From: Accumulibacter phosphatis
GTDB lineage: Bacteria; Pseudomonadota; Gammaproteobacteria; Burkholderiales; Rhodocyclaceae
Direction: 5' to 3'
NCBI RefSeq assembly: GCF_000024165.1
Contig: NC_013194.1
Location: 1,178,001-1,242,000, forward strand
Length of the DNA: 64,000 nucleotides
Positions 1 to 9,575 of the stretch are shown here, one piece after another. The translations under genes and the position numbers were made by a program. How positions within the stretch are numbered: position 1 is the stretch's first letter; the number at the start of each line of letters is the position of its first letter. Below the pieces are notes generated by a model. The model worked only from the letters and a program-made list of their open reading frames with translations. It was not told the origin of the DNA and searched no databases.

Positions 1-275
1 TCGACATGGACATGCGTACTCCTCGTGCCGCTATTTCCCAGGCTCGGGAACGCATCTCCCGTGTTGTCCGTACATACGGCATGCGGCGTGCCTGCCGATG
101 GTGGTCTGTCGGCCGGCTGGGCGCCGCCGACAGGGCCGGGGACGCCCGGCGGGCCAGGGAATTCGCGAGCGTCGGCGGCAGTATAGGGGCCTCCTTCGAG
201 CGCGGTCAATGCGGGTGCGGCTGCCGGTGCGCGGGGTGGCCACTGCCGTAGTGAAGGCGTCGGCGGGGCGTGCGT
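1..275. other. window edge, no supported gene
   Basis: The open frames here are GC-rich shadows with arginine/alanine-rich translations and no recognisable domain. The stretch lies downstream of the minus-strand gene that ends at 276. I see no tRNA, terminator or repeat in it. Confidence 0.5.
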
Positions 276-1490
276 CTATGTCCCGCTGCCGGCGTCGTCG
301 CGGCGAACCCTTCTCTGGCGGCCGCGCAGCAGGAAGCGGCCGGGGTCGAGCGCGCTGACCAGGTCGTCGGCGAGGGGCAGTGGCGCCCCGGTGATCAGGC
401 AGGCGAGGAGTTCGCCGGCCAGCGCCGACCAGACGATGCCGCGCGCGCCGAAACCGTTGATCACGTAGAGGCCGGGGTGTCGCGGCATCTCGGCGAGCGG
501 CCGCGATGGGTGGCTGGCCTCGATGGCGGTGGCGTCGGCGACCGCTCCGACCATCGGCAGGCGATCGGGTGCCAGCGGCCGGAAGCCGACGCGGCCGCCG
601 AGATCGGCCGGCTGGATGCCCTTGGCGTGGCCCGGCAGGATGAAAGCGAGCCTGGCCAGGTTTTCGGCATGGTCGGCGGTACGCAGTGCGGTCTCGCCGT
701 CATCGATCGAGAAGGTGGCGCCGGCGCAGCGCAGCCCGTCGATTGCCGGGGTCACGTAACCGAGACGACAGACGACGATGTCGGGCGCCGAACCGGCTGC
801 AGCGGGCAGATGCGAGACCTGCCCGCGCGCGGCGCGCAGGGGCAGGTGCGCGGCCACGGCGAAACGTCCGGCGTCGGTGGCGTTGGCGAGAATCAGCACC
901 GGCGCTTCGGCAATGACGGCGCCACCGTCGGCGTACGCTCGCCAGAGACCTGCCCGACGCTCGACCTCGGCGACCCGGCAGCCGTAGTGTGCCTTGATGG
1001 CGACGGCGTGGCGGGCGATGTTGGCCCGGCACAATGACGCGGGATCGACCCAGCCGCCGCCGGGGAACCACCAGCCGCCGTGTGTGACCGGCCAACCGGC
1101 AAGCTGGCTGGCTTCGCCCCGGTCGACGAAGCGCAGATAGTCGGCGGCCGGTTGCTGGACGTCGACCACCCGTTGCTGGGTGGCGGCATGCGTGTCGTCG
1201 CGCGCCAAATGGAGGACGCCGGTCTGTGCCCAGCGCAGCGGCAGGCCAGCGGCCGTCAGCGACGCGAAGTGCCGGCAGGCCTCGAGGAAGCCGGCACGGG
1301 TCAGCCGCGCCAGCCGGTTGTCGTCGACCGAGGGCAGGGGCCGCAGGACGCCGGCGAGGTTGCCGGACGCCCCCTGGGCGGGTGCGTCGGCGCGCTCGAT
1401 CAGCTCGATGGTCCAGCCGCGTGCGGCCAGACGTTCGGCGGCGCTGCTGCCGGCCAGCCCGGCACCGATGACGATGGCGCGGCGGCTCAT
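276..1490 (-). CDS. mnmC: FAD-dependent 5-carboxymethylaminomethyl-2-thiouridine(34) oxidoreductase domain protein (MnmC C-terminal type)
   Basis: This 404-residue protein starts with a Rossmann FAD-binding motif (VIGAGLAGSSAAERLAARG, residues 7-25) and continues as a glycine/sarcosine-oxidase-like fold. WFPGGGWVDPASLC in the middle and FRPLAPDRLPMVG plus GLYVINGFGARG near the C-terminus resemble the oxidoreductase half of bifunctional MnmC. That half removes the carboxymethyl group from cmnm5s2U34 of tRNA. E. coli MnmC is about 670 residues because a methyltransferase domain precedes this part. Here the methyltransferase half is absent, and the gene upstream (lysS) is unrelated. A separate MnmD-type partner would have to be encoded elsewhere. 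The start follows directly on the lysS stop region with a 27-nt gap, so the two may be co-transcribed. The family call is fairly firm; the exact substrate is inferred. Confidence 0.75.
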   Translation of the reverse strand: MSRRAIVIGAGLAGSSAAERLAARGWTIELIERADAPAQGASGNLAGVLRPLPSVDDNRLARLTRAGFLEACRHFASLTAAGLPLRWAQTGVLHLARDDTHAATQQRVVDVQQPAADYLRFVDRGEASQLAGWPVTHGGWWFPGGGWVDPASLCRANIARHAVAIKAHYGCRVAEVERRAGLWRAYADGGAVIAEAPVLILANATDAGRFAVAAHLPLRAARGQVSHLPAAAGSAPDIVVCRLGYVTPAIDGLRCAGATFSIDDGETALRTADHAENLARLAFILPGHAKGIQPADLGGRVGFRPLAPDRLPMVGAVADATAIEASHPSRPLAEMPRHPGLYVINGFGARGIVWSALAGELLACLITGAPLPLADDLVSALDPGRFLLRGRQRRVRRDDAGSGT

Positions 1491-1517
1491 GAGCCGGTGC
1501 GCGGGCCTGCCTGCTCG

Positions 1518-3032
1518 CTACTCAGGTCGCATCTGCGGAAAGAGGATGACGTCGCGAATGTTCGGCGAGTCGGTGAGCAGCATGACCAGCCGATCGATGC
1601 CGATGCCGCAGCCGCCGGTCGGCGGCAGGCCGTACTCGAGGGCGCGGACATAGTCGGCGTCGTAGTACATGGCCTCCTCGTCACCGGCTTCCTTGGCTTT
1701 CGCCTGTTCGAGGAAGCGCGCTGCCTGGTCTTCGGGGTCGTTCAATTCGGAGAAGCCGTTGGCGATCTCGCGGCCGGCGATGAACAGCTCGAAGCGCTCG
1801 GCAACCTCAGGGTTGCTGTCGCTGCGGCGCGCCAGCGGGCTCACCTCGGCCGGGTAGTCGATGATGAAGGTGGGATCCCAGAGATCTGCCTCGGCAGTTT
1901 CCTCGAAGAGCTTCAATTGCAGCGTGCCGAGGCCGTCGGTCGCGCCGATGTCGACCTTCATCGCGCTCAGCTTCTCGCGCAGCCAGGCGGCGTCGGCGAG
2001 CTGAGCGACGCTGAAGCCGGGATGCGACTGGCGGATCGCGTCGCTGATCGTCAGGCGCGCAAACGGCTTGGCGAAGTCGAGCCGGCGGCCCTGGTATTCG
2101 AACGCCTCGGCTCCGAGCGCCTCGCGCGCGCTGTGCCGCAGCAGCCCTTCGGTGAAGTCCATCAACTGGCGGTATTCCGTGTACGCCTCGTAGAACTCCA
2201 TCATCGTGAATTCCGGGTTGTGGCGCGGGCTTAGCCCCTCGTTGCGGAAGTTGCGGTTGATCTCGAAGACCCTCTCGAAGCCGCCGACCACGAGCCGCTT
2301 GAGGTACAACTCGGGCGCGATGCGCAGGAAGAGCGGCATGTCCAGCGCGTTGTGGTGTGTCGCGAAGGGCCTCGCCGTCGCCCCGCCGGGGATCGGATGC
2401 ATCATCGGCGTCTCGACTTCGAGGAAGCCGTGGTGCACCATGAAGCTGCGGATCGACTGCACGATGCGGCTGCGGACCGCGAAGGTGAAGCGCGACTGCT
2501 CGTTGGTGATCAGGTCGACGTAGCGCATGCGGTACTTCTGTTCCTGGTCGGTCAGACCGTGGAACTTCTCCGGCAGGGGCCGCAGCGACTTGGCAAGCAG
2601 GCGGATCTCCAAGCATTCGACCGTCAGTTCGCCGGTCTTGGTACGAAACAGCGTGCCGACAGCGCCGACGATGTCGCCCAGGTCCCAGCGCTTGAAGCCC
2701 GCGTAATCGTCCTCACCGAGGTGGTCGCGGCTGACGTAGACCTGGATGCGGCCGGAGAGATCCTGAAGCGTGATGAACGAGGCCTTGCCCATCACGCGCT
2801 TGAGCATGATGCGGCCGGCGACCTTGACCTCGACCGGCGAGGCGGCGAGTTCCTCGCGGCTTCTCACATCGTAGAGGTCGTTGATCTTGCCGGCGGTGTT
2901 TTCGCGCGCGAAGTCGTTCGGGTAGGCCTTGCCGCTCTGCCGCCATTCGGCGAGCTTGCCGCGACGTTCGGCGATGATGTGGTTTTCGTCGTGTTGCGGC
3001 GCGCTGTCGGGCTTGTTTTCGGTCGGGGACAT
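1518..3032 (-). CDS. lysS: lysyl-tRNA synthetase, class II
   Basis: Charges tRNA-Lys with lysine in the cytoplasm. The chosen ATG gives 504 residues, matching the usual length of about 505. The frame stays open farther upstream, but that part is a low-complexity shadow of prfB. The N-terminal OB-fold anticodon-binding domain spans roughly residues 60-165. Class II motif 2 (FEINRNFRNEGLSPRHNPEFTM) and motif 3 (GCGIGIDRLVMLLTDSPNIRD) are intact. The gene follows prfB at 80 nt on the same strand, the common bacterial prfB-lysS pairing, and the two are probably one transcript. Confidence 0.97.
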   Translation of the reverse strand: MSPTENKPDSAPQHDENHIIAERRGKLAEWRQSGKAYPNDFARENTAGKINDLYDVRSREELAASPVEVKVAGRIMLKRVMGKASFITLQDLSGRIQVYVSRDHLGEDDYAGFKRWDLGDIVGAVGTLFRTKTGELTVECLEIRLLAKSLRPLPEKFHGLTDQEQKYRMRYVDLITNEQSRFTFAVRSRIVQSIRSFMVHHGFLEVETPMMHPIPGGATARPFATHHNALDMPLFLRIAPELYLKRLVVGGFERVFEINRNFRNEGLSPRHNPEFTMMEFYEAYTEYRQLMDFTEGLLRHSAREALGAEAFEYQGRRLDFAKPFARLTISDAIRQSHPGFSVAQLADAAWLREKLSAMKVDIGATDGLGTLQLKLFEETAEADLWDPTFIIDYPAEVSPLARRSDSNPEVAERFELFIAGREIANGFSELNDPEDQAARFLEQAKAKEAGDEEAMYYDADYVRALEYGLPPTGGCGIGIDRLVMLLTDSPNIRDVILFPQMRPE

Positions 3033-3112
3033 GATGGGTGCGGTTCTCGTGATCGGTGCGGGTGCGGGTTGGTCAGGCGGAGCAGGCAGGGGTCGGCAAG
3101 CAGGTACCGGAA

Positions 3113-4217
3113 TCACACACCCTGCTTCAGGCTGGCTTCGATGAACTGGTCGAGGTCGCCGTCGAGGACGCCCTGGGTATTGCCGACTTCGACGTTGGTG
3201 CGCAGGTCCTTGATCCGCGACTGGTCGAGGACGTAGGAGCGGATCTGGTGGCCCCAGCCGATGTCGGACTTGGCGTCTTCGAGCTTCTGCTGTTCGGTCT
3301 GCCGCTTGCGCATCTCGGCTTCGTAGATGCGTGATTTCAGCATCGCCATCGCTTCGGCACGGTTGCGGTGCTGCGAGCGGTCGTTCTGGCACTGGACGAC
3401 GATGTTGGTTGGCAGATGGGTGATGCGTACCGCCGAGTCGGTCTTGTTGATGTGTTGACCGCCGGCTCCGGAAGCGCGATAGGTATCGATGCGCAGTTCG
3501 GCCGGATTGATCTCGACTTCGAACGAGTCGTCGATTTCGGGATACGCGGAGACCGAACAGAAGCTCGTATGGCGGCGAGCATTCGAGTCGAAGGGGGACT
3601 TGCGTACCAACCGATGGATGCCGGTCTCCGAGCGCAGCATGCCGTAGGCGTACTCACCGGAGATCTTGATGCTCGCGGTCTTGATACCGGCGACTTCGCC
3701 TTCGGACTCCTCGAGCACCTCGACCGCGTAGCCTTTGCGCTCGGCGTAGCGCAGGTACATGCGCAGCAGCATCGCCGCCCAGTCCTGTGCTTCGGTACCG
3801 CCGGCGCCGGCCTGAATGTCGACGAAGCAGTTCAGCGGGTCGGCCGGATTGTTGAACATGCGGCGGAACTCGAGGCCGGAAACCTCCTTCTCGATGCCGT
3901 CGATATCGGCCGCGACCGCATTCAGCGTCTCGTCGTCGTCTTCTTCGCGCGCCATCGCGAACAGTTCGCCGGTGTCGCGCAGGCTGTCGGCGACGCGGTT
4001 CAACGTCAGAACGACGTTCTCCAGCGACCGCCGCTCACGGCCAAGTTCCTGCGCGCGCTCGGCGTTGTCCCAGACCGCCGGGTCTTCGAGCTCGCGGGCG
4101 ACGGTCTTTAACTGATCGGCTTTCTGATCGTAGTCAAAGATACCTCCGCAGCTCACTCGCCCGCTGTGCGAGGTCGGCGAGCCGGTTGTCGATGATGTTG
4201 AGTTGTTCGGCTTCCAT
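3113..4217 (-). CDS. prfB: peptide chain release factor 2 with programmed +1 frameshift
   Basis: RF2 ends translation at UAA and UGA. The ATG at 4217 opens a 27-codon frame that ends at an in-frame UGA (4136-4134). A +1 shift at CUU-UGA-C continues into the long frame, giving 367 residues in all, close to E. coli RF2 (365). The stop-recognition tripeptide SPF (in RKSPFDSNARR) and the catalytic GGQ (ASGAGGQHINKTDS) are both present. The residue four before the GGQ glycine pair is Ala, as in most RF2s, rather than the Thr of E. coli K-12. Annotating only the long open frame would lose the true N-terminus. Usually autoregulated: low RF2 favours frameshifting. Confidence 0.96.
4133..4148 (-). promoter_or_regulatory. 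RF2 programmed frameshift site
   Basis: On the minus strand this reads CGGAGGTATCTTTGAC. A Shine-Dalgarno-like GGAGG (4147-4143) lies three bases before the slippery CUU, which is followed by UGA and C. This is the same layout as the E. coli prfB site (AGGGGGUAUCUUUGAC). Ribosomes slip +1 at CUU when RF2 is scarce. Confidence 0.95.
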
Positions 4218-4309
4218 GATGTCTCTGATCGTCTGATGGGGAAACGCTGGATTATAACCGTCCGACGCTCGCGGTGTTGCCGGCGCTGAGACTACGAGGC
4301 TACGCGAGG

Positions 4310-5320
4310 CTACGCCGCCGGGTTGTGGCGATAGGTCGTCGGCGACATGCCGCTCCAGCGTCGGAAGGCACGCGTGAAGGCGCTTTGTTCGGAAAAGCCC
4401 AGCAAGAAGGTGACCTCGGTAACCGATTTGTTCGTGTCATCAAGATAGCGTCGGGCCAGTTCGTGACGGGCTTCGTCGCAAAGGCTCTGGTAGGTCAGGC
4501 CGAGTTCGTGGAGTTTGCGCTGCAGGGTCCGCTGGCTCATTCCCAGCGCCGTACCCGTCTCTTGCGCCGACGGCACTCCTGACGTCAGTTCGCGCAGCAG
4601 GTGGGCCTTGCAGCGACTGACGATGTCGTCGTCGAAGGCGTGGGCCAGTTGCTCGCTCAGTATTCTGTCGAAGGTGTTGGCCAGTGGGACGTTCGCAGAC
4701 GGAAGCGGCGCATCCACCGTATCGCGATCGAGCAAGAGGCTGTCTTCCAGGGCGCCAAACCGAACATTGCAGCCGAACAGTTTCGGCCATGGCTGTGGGT
4801 CGGCAGGTTCCGGCCGGCGCAGAAAAAGCGCCGCAGCGTTGAGCTTGCCGCCGTAATTTGTTCGGCACATGCCGAGCAGGAGCGACAGCGTGTAGTCGGC
4901 GATCGAATGACCAATCGGCGTATCGCCGCGGCCATGCTCCAGGACGAAGCGCAGGCTGCCCGGCGTATTTACGCAGCGATAGGTGCTGCGGTTGCCGAGG
5001 ATGCAGCCGAAACGTTCGAGCCGCTTCAGCCCGGTGTGCAGCGTTCGGCTGGAGAGCCAGGCGTAACCCATCGTCCCGAGGTTGGAGGGGTGCCAACATT
5101 CGCCGGCGCGCAGGGCAAAGGCCGGATCCGGGATCAGTGCTGCGGCTTTCGCAAAGGCGACATCGGCCAGCCGGCTGGGAAGGCGTGCATGCACATCGCG
5201 CAGCGTTGCCGCCGGCACGCCGACTTCCTGGCTGAACGCCTGGGGGTCGATGCCATGCAGCTCGACGAGACGCAACACGATCAGCCAGAGGCTGGCCAGC
5301 GAGGTTTCGGGATTCAACAT
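4310..5320 (-). CDS. AraC-family transcriptional regulator
   Basis: A 336-residue protein. The N-terminal two thirds resemble the Arabinose_bd-type (OruR/ArgR-like) ligand domain of this subfamily. The C-terminal about 100 residues are an AraC helix-turn-helix domain, with the first HTH around SAQETGTALGMSQRTLQRKLHELG and the second at VTEVTFLLGFSEQSAFTRAFRRWSG. It probably controls a catabolic or stress function, but no target is apparent. The gene to its right is divergent (GGDEF-EAL, 157 nt away) and could be a target. prfB lies behind it on the same strand but reads as a separate unit. Confidence 0.88.
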   Translation of the reverse strand: MLNPETSLASLWLIVLRLVELHGIDPQAFSQEVGVPAATLRDVHARLPSRLADVAFAKAAALIPDPAFALRAGECWHPSNLGTMGYAWLSSRTLHTGLKRLERFGCILGNRSTYRCVNTPGSLRFVLEHGRGDTPIGHSIADYTLSLLLGMCRTNYGGKLNAAALFLRRPEPADPQPWPKLFGCNVRFGALEDSLLLDRDTVDAPLPSANVPLANTFDRILSEQLAHAFDDDIVSRCKAHLLRELTSGVPSAQETGTALGMSQRTLQRKLHELGLTYQSLCDEARHELARRYLDDTNKSVTEVTFLLGFSEQSAFTRAFRRWSGMSPTTYRHNPAA

Positions 5321-5477
5321 GGCGGGAGTCCCCCGGGCATTCGTCTGTCACGGTGGCGCAGATGGTCATGCGAAAGGCGTGCCCGGTCAAGCACTTTTCG
5401 GCCCTGCCCCCTAAGCTGTCCAAACTTGGCAAGCCAATCGGGGCAAGCGAGTTCATTTTGCAGGAGGAAACAGCGCA

Positions 5478-6845
5478 GTGAGCGACCCGGTCCGTCATCC
5501 GTCGTCAGAAGAGGCGCTTCGCCGGCGCTTCGACACGATCCCAGCGGCGAACCCGACGCTTGATCCGGTCACCGGCTTCCTCAGCCGGACGGCCGGTCTG
5601 CAGGCGGCGGCGGTGCTGATCGCCGATGTCGGCGCCAGGCAGGCGCGGCTGTGCGCCATCTGGCTGGATATCGATCGCTTTCGGCAGGTAAATGAATCCT
5701 TCGGACATGCGGCTGGAGATGGTGTCATCGCTCGCATTGCCGAGCGTATTCGTTCAGCGATCGGCCTTCCGTGCGCCTTGTTGCGGATGGGGGGTGACGA
5801 ATTCGTCGTGCTGGCAGCGGTCCGTGACCGGTCCGCTGCCACGCAACTGGCTCGCCAGTTACTGGTCGAAATCCGGCTGCCGTTGACCGTCGATGAGCTC
5901 CTGATCCGCCCGTCCGCCAGCATCGGCATTGCTCTTGAACAGGTCGGGGAGGAGCCCGCGGCCTGGCTCGAACGCGCCGACCGCGCCATGCTCGAGGCCA
6001 AGCGCCGGGGCGGCAATCGCCTGGCGCTATCCGGCGACGAGTTGCTGACCGGGCGTCTTGGCGTACAACTGGCGCGCGAGGAACTGGCCATCGAGAGCAC
6101 CCTGCACGCCGCTCTGGAGAACGGTGGCCTGCGCCTCCACTTTCAACCCATCGTCGGCCGGGACGGTCGGGTCGAGGCGGTGGAGGCGCTGATGCGCTGT
6201 TACGCCGGCGGACATCAGATCGCTCCGGCGCGCTTCATCCCCGTCGCCGAAAAGACCGGCCTCATCATTCGCCTTGGCGAATGGAGCCTGCTCGAGGGCG
6301 CCCGCTGCGCCGCCCGCCTGCGCGCGCGGGGGACACCGACGACGATGGCGATCAATGTCTCCCGTGCGCAACTGCTTTCCCCCAGGTTCATGCCCGCCCT
6401 GCACGCTGCCCTGGTGTGTGCCGATGTTCCAGCGCGCCTGATCGAACTCGAACTGACCGAGTCGCTGTTCCTGGATCTCTCGCCAACCGTTCAGGCCAAT
6501 CTGCGTAGTGCGCGCGAGGTCGGCGTCGGCCTGGCGATCGACGATTTCGGCACCGGCTATTCCTGCCTCGCCAATCTCAAAGACCTGTCGGCAAGCAAAC
6601 TCAAGCTGGACCGGTCCTTCATCGCCGCTCTGCCGGGAGACCGCCGGTCCTTCGCCGTGGTCAGGTCGATGACGCGTTTGGGCCAGGAACTGGGAATGGC
6701 GGTGGTCGCCGAAGGGGTGGAAAACCACTCGCAATTGGCTGCACTGACGGAGGCTGGCGTCGATGCGAGTCAGGGCTTCCATCACGCCCGACCGATGCCC
6801 GAACACGCCTTGCTCAAATGGATGGCGCGGAGAGCAGAGAAATGA
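5478..6845 (+). CDS. GGDEF-EAL cyclic-di-GMP protein
   Basis: A 455-residue protein with a diguanylate cyclase domain (about residues 30-185) followed by a phosphodiesterase domain (about 205-450), and no membrane segment or sensor. The GGDEF motif is intact (residues 105-109). EAL is intact (residues 236-238), and the later EAL-domain motifs AIDDFGTGYSCL, KLDRSF and VVAEGVEN are all present, so either activity is possible. The start is GTG at 5478, chosen because AGGAGG lies 10 nt before it. Its stop overlaps the start of the HDOD gene by 4 nt (ATGA), so the two are translationally coupled and probably work in one signalling unit. Confidence 0.93.
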   Translation: MSDPVRHPSSEEALRRRFDTIPAANPTLDPVTGFLSRTAGLQAAAVLIADVGARQARLCAIWLDIDRFRQVNESFGHAAGDGVIARIAERIRSAIGLPCALLRMGGDEFVVLAAVRDRSAATQLARQLLVEIRLPLTVDELLIRPSASIGIALEQVGEEPAAWLERADRAMLEAKRRGGNRLALSGDELLTGRLGVQLAREELAIESTLHAALENGGLRLHFQPIVGRDGRVEAVEALMRCYAGGHQIAPARFIPVAEKTGLIIRLGEWSLLEGARCAARLRARGTPTTMAINVSRAQLLSPRFMPALHAALVCADVPARLIELELTESLFLDLSPTVQANLRSAREVGVGLAIDDFGTGYSCLANLKDLSASKLKLDRSFIAALPGDRRSFAVVRSMTRLGQELGMAVVAEGVENHSQLAALTEAGVDASQGFHHARPMPEHALLKWMARRAEK

Positions 6846-7726
6846 CTGACATCCCCGAGGAAACCCTGAACGGGCGCCCGCAAGTGGACCAGGTGCTGGA
6901 GCAGACGTTGCAGGACCTGGACATCCCACCGCGCCCGCTCATCATCGACCGGATCAAGGCCGAGATCGGCAGCGACAGTCGAAATGTGAAGCGCATCGGC
7001 CAGTTGATCAGCGCTGATGTCAGTCTGGCTGCCGGCCTGATCAAGACCGCGAACTCGCCGTATTTCGGCCTGCGCAACCGGGCGCGCTCGGCGCACGATG
7101 CGCTGTTGATGTTGGGTCTCGATGTCGCCAGCCGGGCCGTCGCCACCATCAGCCTGCGCCAGGCTTTTCCGAGCAACGGCCAACTCGAACGTTTCTGGGG
7201 CGCATCGGCCCAGATTGCCGCGCTCTCGGGCTGGCTCGCCGAAGAGCTGCCGAACCGTCGAGTGCGTACCCACGACGCGTATACTTATGGGCTGTTTCGC
7301 GACTGCGGCATCGCCATGCTGCTGCGCCGCTTTCCGGGCTACCGGCAAACGCTGGAGCGCGCCAATGCCGATGGCGTGCTGACCTTTACGGCGGTCGAAC
7401 AGCAAGAATTGCCCACCGATCACGCCATGGTCGGCTGTCTGCTGGCGCAAGACTGGTGGCTGCCGGAAGAAATCTGCCTGGCCATCCGTCACCACCACGA
7501 CCAGTCGGCAATCGACCTCTTCGAGTCTGGTCTACCCGCCGCCAGCCGCTATCTGGTAGCCATCAGCCAGACGGCCGAACATCTCGTCCAGCAACTTACC
7601 GGCGGCAGCCGCACGCAGGAATGGAGCAAGCTCGGCGGCTCGTGCTTGCGCCTGCTCAAGCTGGCCGAAACAGACCTTGGCGATCTCCACGAAGGGGCGG
7701 AAGAGGTGCTCAGAACGGTCGACTGA
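6842..7726 (+). CDS. HDOD domain signalling protein
   Basis: A 294-residue protein, mostly an HDOD domain (about residues 30-235), a catalytically dead relative of HD phosphohydrolases used as a signalling scaffold. The typical stretch ISADVSLAAGLIKTANSPYF and the later LGLDVASRAVATISLRQAF are visible. HDOD proteins often accompany cyclic-di-GMP enzymes, and this one is coupled to the GGDEF-EAL gene by an ATGA overlap. The start was set at that overlap; the frame is open 24 nt farther upstream. The partner or output is unknown. Confidence 0.88.
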   Translation: MTDIPEETLNGRPQVDQVLEQTLQDLDIPPRPLIIDRIKAEIGSDSRNVKRIGQLISADVSLAAGLIKTANSPYFGLRNRARSAHDALLMLGLDVASRAVATISLRQAFPSNGQLERFWGASAQIAALSGWLAEELPNRRVRTHDAYTYGLFRDCGIAMLLRRFPGYRQTLERANADGVLTFTAVEQQELPTDHAMVGCLLAQDWWLPEEICLAIRHHHDQSAIDLFESGLPAASRYLVAISQTAEHLVQQLTGGSRTQEWSKLGGSCLRLLKLAETDLGDLHEGAEEVLRTVD

Positions 7727-7728
7727 GG

Positions 7729-8586
7729 TCACTGGACAGGCCTGCCGTCCAGGGGCCTCCCGGACGACGAGGCGTCTCCGACGCGCGCCTTGAGTTTGTC
7801 GATGATCATCGATGCGGCCTGCTCGATCGAGCGATGCGTGACGTCGATGACGGGCCAGGCGCGCCTGATGAATAGGCGGCGTGCTTCGAGAACCTCCTTG
7901 CGCAGGGCGTCGGCATCGGTGTAGTCGGTACTGGTGTCCTGCTGCAGCGCCTGCAGGCGGGCGGAGCGCACCTTGGCCAGGCGCGTCGGATCGACGACCA
8001 GCCCGACGACGAGCGGTCCGTGCGCGTTCATCAAACCGGCCGGCAGCGGTGCGCCCGGCACCAGCGGCACATTGGCCGCCTTGATGCCGCGCGAGGCCAG
8101 ATACATGCAGGTTGGCGTCTTGGTCGCCCGCGACACGCCGACGAGGACCACGTCGGCGCCCTCGAGATCGTCGCTGGCCATGCCATCGTCGTGGGCGAGG
8201 GCGTACTTCATGGCTTCGACGCGGCGGTAGTAGTCCTCGTCGAAGGCATCGCCGGAGCTGTGATGAAGCTGCACCGGGGCGCCGGCGTGCGCGGCCAGGC
8301 GGCCGATCAGCGGTTCGAGCGCGAAATCGCACGGCAGGTCGAGCCGGCGGCAACCCTCCTCGAGCGCTTCCCGGATGTCGGTATGGCTGATGCTGTGCAG
8401 GACGTAGCCAGGCGAAGCGGCGAGCGCGCCGAGGATCTCGGGAATCTGGCCCAGGCGGCGGACCATCTTCCACAGTCGCCGCTCGACCTCGACACCTGCG
8501 AGCTGCGCGACCGCATTGCGCGCCAGCATCTCGACCAGTTCGCCCGAGGCGTGTGAGACGAGGTGCAGGACGAGTGTCTTGCTCAT
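7729..8586 (-). CDS. ppsR: phosphoenolpyruvate synthase regulatory protein (kinase/pyrophosphorylase)
   Basis: A 285-residue DUF299-family protein. These enzymes inactivate PEP synthase by ADP-dependent phosphorylation and reactivate it by Pi-dependent pyrophosphorolysis. The P-loop-like motif VLVGVSRATKTPT, about the middle of the protein, is the family hallmark (E. coli: VGVSRCGKTPT). The length matches the family. It converges with the HDOD gene with only 2 nt between stops. The usual partner ppsA is not in the window. This fits a carbon metabolism that switches between glycolysis and gluconeogenesis. Confidence 0.93.
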   Translation of the reverse strand: MSKTLVLHLVSHASGELVEMLARNAVAQLAGVEVERRLWKMVRRLGQIPEILGALAASPGYVLHSISHTDIREALEEGCRRLDLPCDFALEPLIGRLAAHAGAPVQLHHSSGDAFDEDYYRRVEAMKYALAHDDGMASDDLEGADVVLVGVSRATKTPTCMYLASRGIKAANVPLVPGAPLPAGLMNAHGPLVVGLVVDPTRLAKVRSARLQALQQDTSTDYTDADALRKEVLEARRLFIRRAWPVIDVTHRSIEQAASMIIDKLKARVGDASSSGRPLDGRPVQ

Positions 8587-8618
8587 GATGGTTCTCCGGG
8601 CCTGGCCTCTGCCATCGC

Positions 8619-9371
8619 CTAGCGGTGGTAGCCGCCGTCGAGGCGCAGCACGGTGCCGTTGATCATGACATTCTTCAGGACGTGCAGGATCAGCATGGCG
8701 AACTCGGCGGCATCGCCGAAGCGGTGCGGAAACGGGATCTGGTGGGCGAGCCGGGAATCGAGGTTCTTCTCCATGTTGAACAGCGTCTGGGTGCCGAACA
8801 GGCCGGGGGCGATGCCGACGACGCGGATGCCCAGCGGACCGAGCTCGCGCGCGGCAGGCAGGATCATGCTGACGACGCCGCCCTTGGAGGCGGCGTAGGC
8901 CGCCTCGCCGCTCTGTCCCTCGTAGGCCGCGACCGACGCCGTCGACAGGATGACGCCGCGCTCGCCGTTGGCCAGTGGCTGCAACTGCGCCATGTCGGCG
9001 GCGGCGAGCCGCATCATGTTGAAGGTCGAGATCAGGTTCACCTCGACGAGTTGCCGGAAGTCGTCGAGCGGCATCGGGCCGTCGACGCCGACGATCGGCT
9101 CGGAGTGGCCGCGGCCGACGCAGTGCACGAGGACGCGCGCCGCGCCATGCGCAGCACGCGCCGTCGCGACGGCATTCTCGGCGGACAGCGAATCGGCGAC
9201 ATCACAGTGAATCGCGAGGCCGCCGATCTCCTCGGCGACCTTCTGCACTCCGTCGCCGTCGATGTCGATCACGGTCACCTTGGCACCCGCCTCGGCCAGA
9301 TAGCGGGCCGTCTCCGCGCCCAAGCCAGATGCTGCTCCGGTGACCACCGCCGGGCACGCCCACAGATCCAT
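8619..9371 (-). CDS. short-chain dehydrogenase/reductase, 3-hydroxyacyl-CoA dehydrogenase type
   Basis: A 250-residue classical SDR. The NAD(H)-binding motif is TGAASGLGAETARYL near residue 11, the catalytic Tyr-Lys is in YAASKGG around residue 160, and the catalytic Ser is in the preceding STASVAAYEG. The overall pattern, including GIAPGLFGTQTLF and the C-terminal FAMLILHVLKNVMINGTVLRLDGG, resembles HSD17B10/FadB2-like 3-hydroxyacyl-CoA dehydrogenases. A role in fatty-acid or branched-chain acyl-CoA oxidation is therefore likely but not proven. It lies 32 nt upstream of ppsR on the same strand. Confidence 0.85.
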   Translation of the reverse strand: MDLWACPAVVTGAASGLGAETARYLAEAGAKVTVIDIDGDGVQKVAEEIGGLAIHCDVADSLSAENAVATARAAHGAARVLVHCVGRGHSEPIVGVDGPMPLDDFRQLVEVNLISTFNMMRLAAADMAQLQPLANGERGVILSTASVAAYEGQSGEAAYAASKGGVVSMILPAARELGPLGIRVVGIAPGLFGTQTLFNMEKNLDSRLAHQIPFPHRFGDAAEFAMLILHVLKNVMINGTVLRLDGGYHR

Positions 9372-9575
9372 TCACTGCCTCCCTGTTCGCTCGGCCTGCA
9401 CGGCCGCTGTCGGTTCGGATTATCGTCGCTCGGGCGATGCTAAGCAAACCCGAGCCTTGTCCAACGTGGTATGAGCCTGAACGAGGATCGTGTTTCCACC
9501 CAGGAATGAGCCTGAGCGAAAGAAATTGCGGGTGAAGTGAGGTGTGGGTTGATCATCGCAAGGATGGTGATCAAC

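Noticed and set aside
3033..3392. N-terminal extension of lysS to 624 residues
   Set aside because: The extra 120 residues are a shadow of prfB coding sequence; the ATG at 3032 gives the family length.
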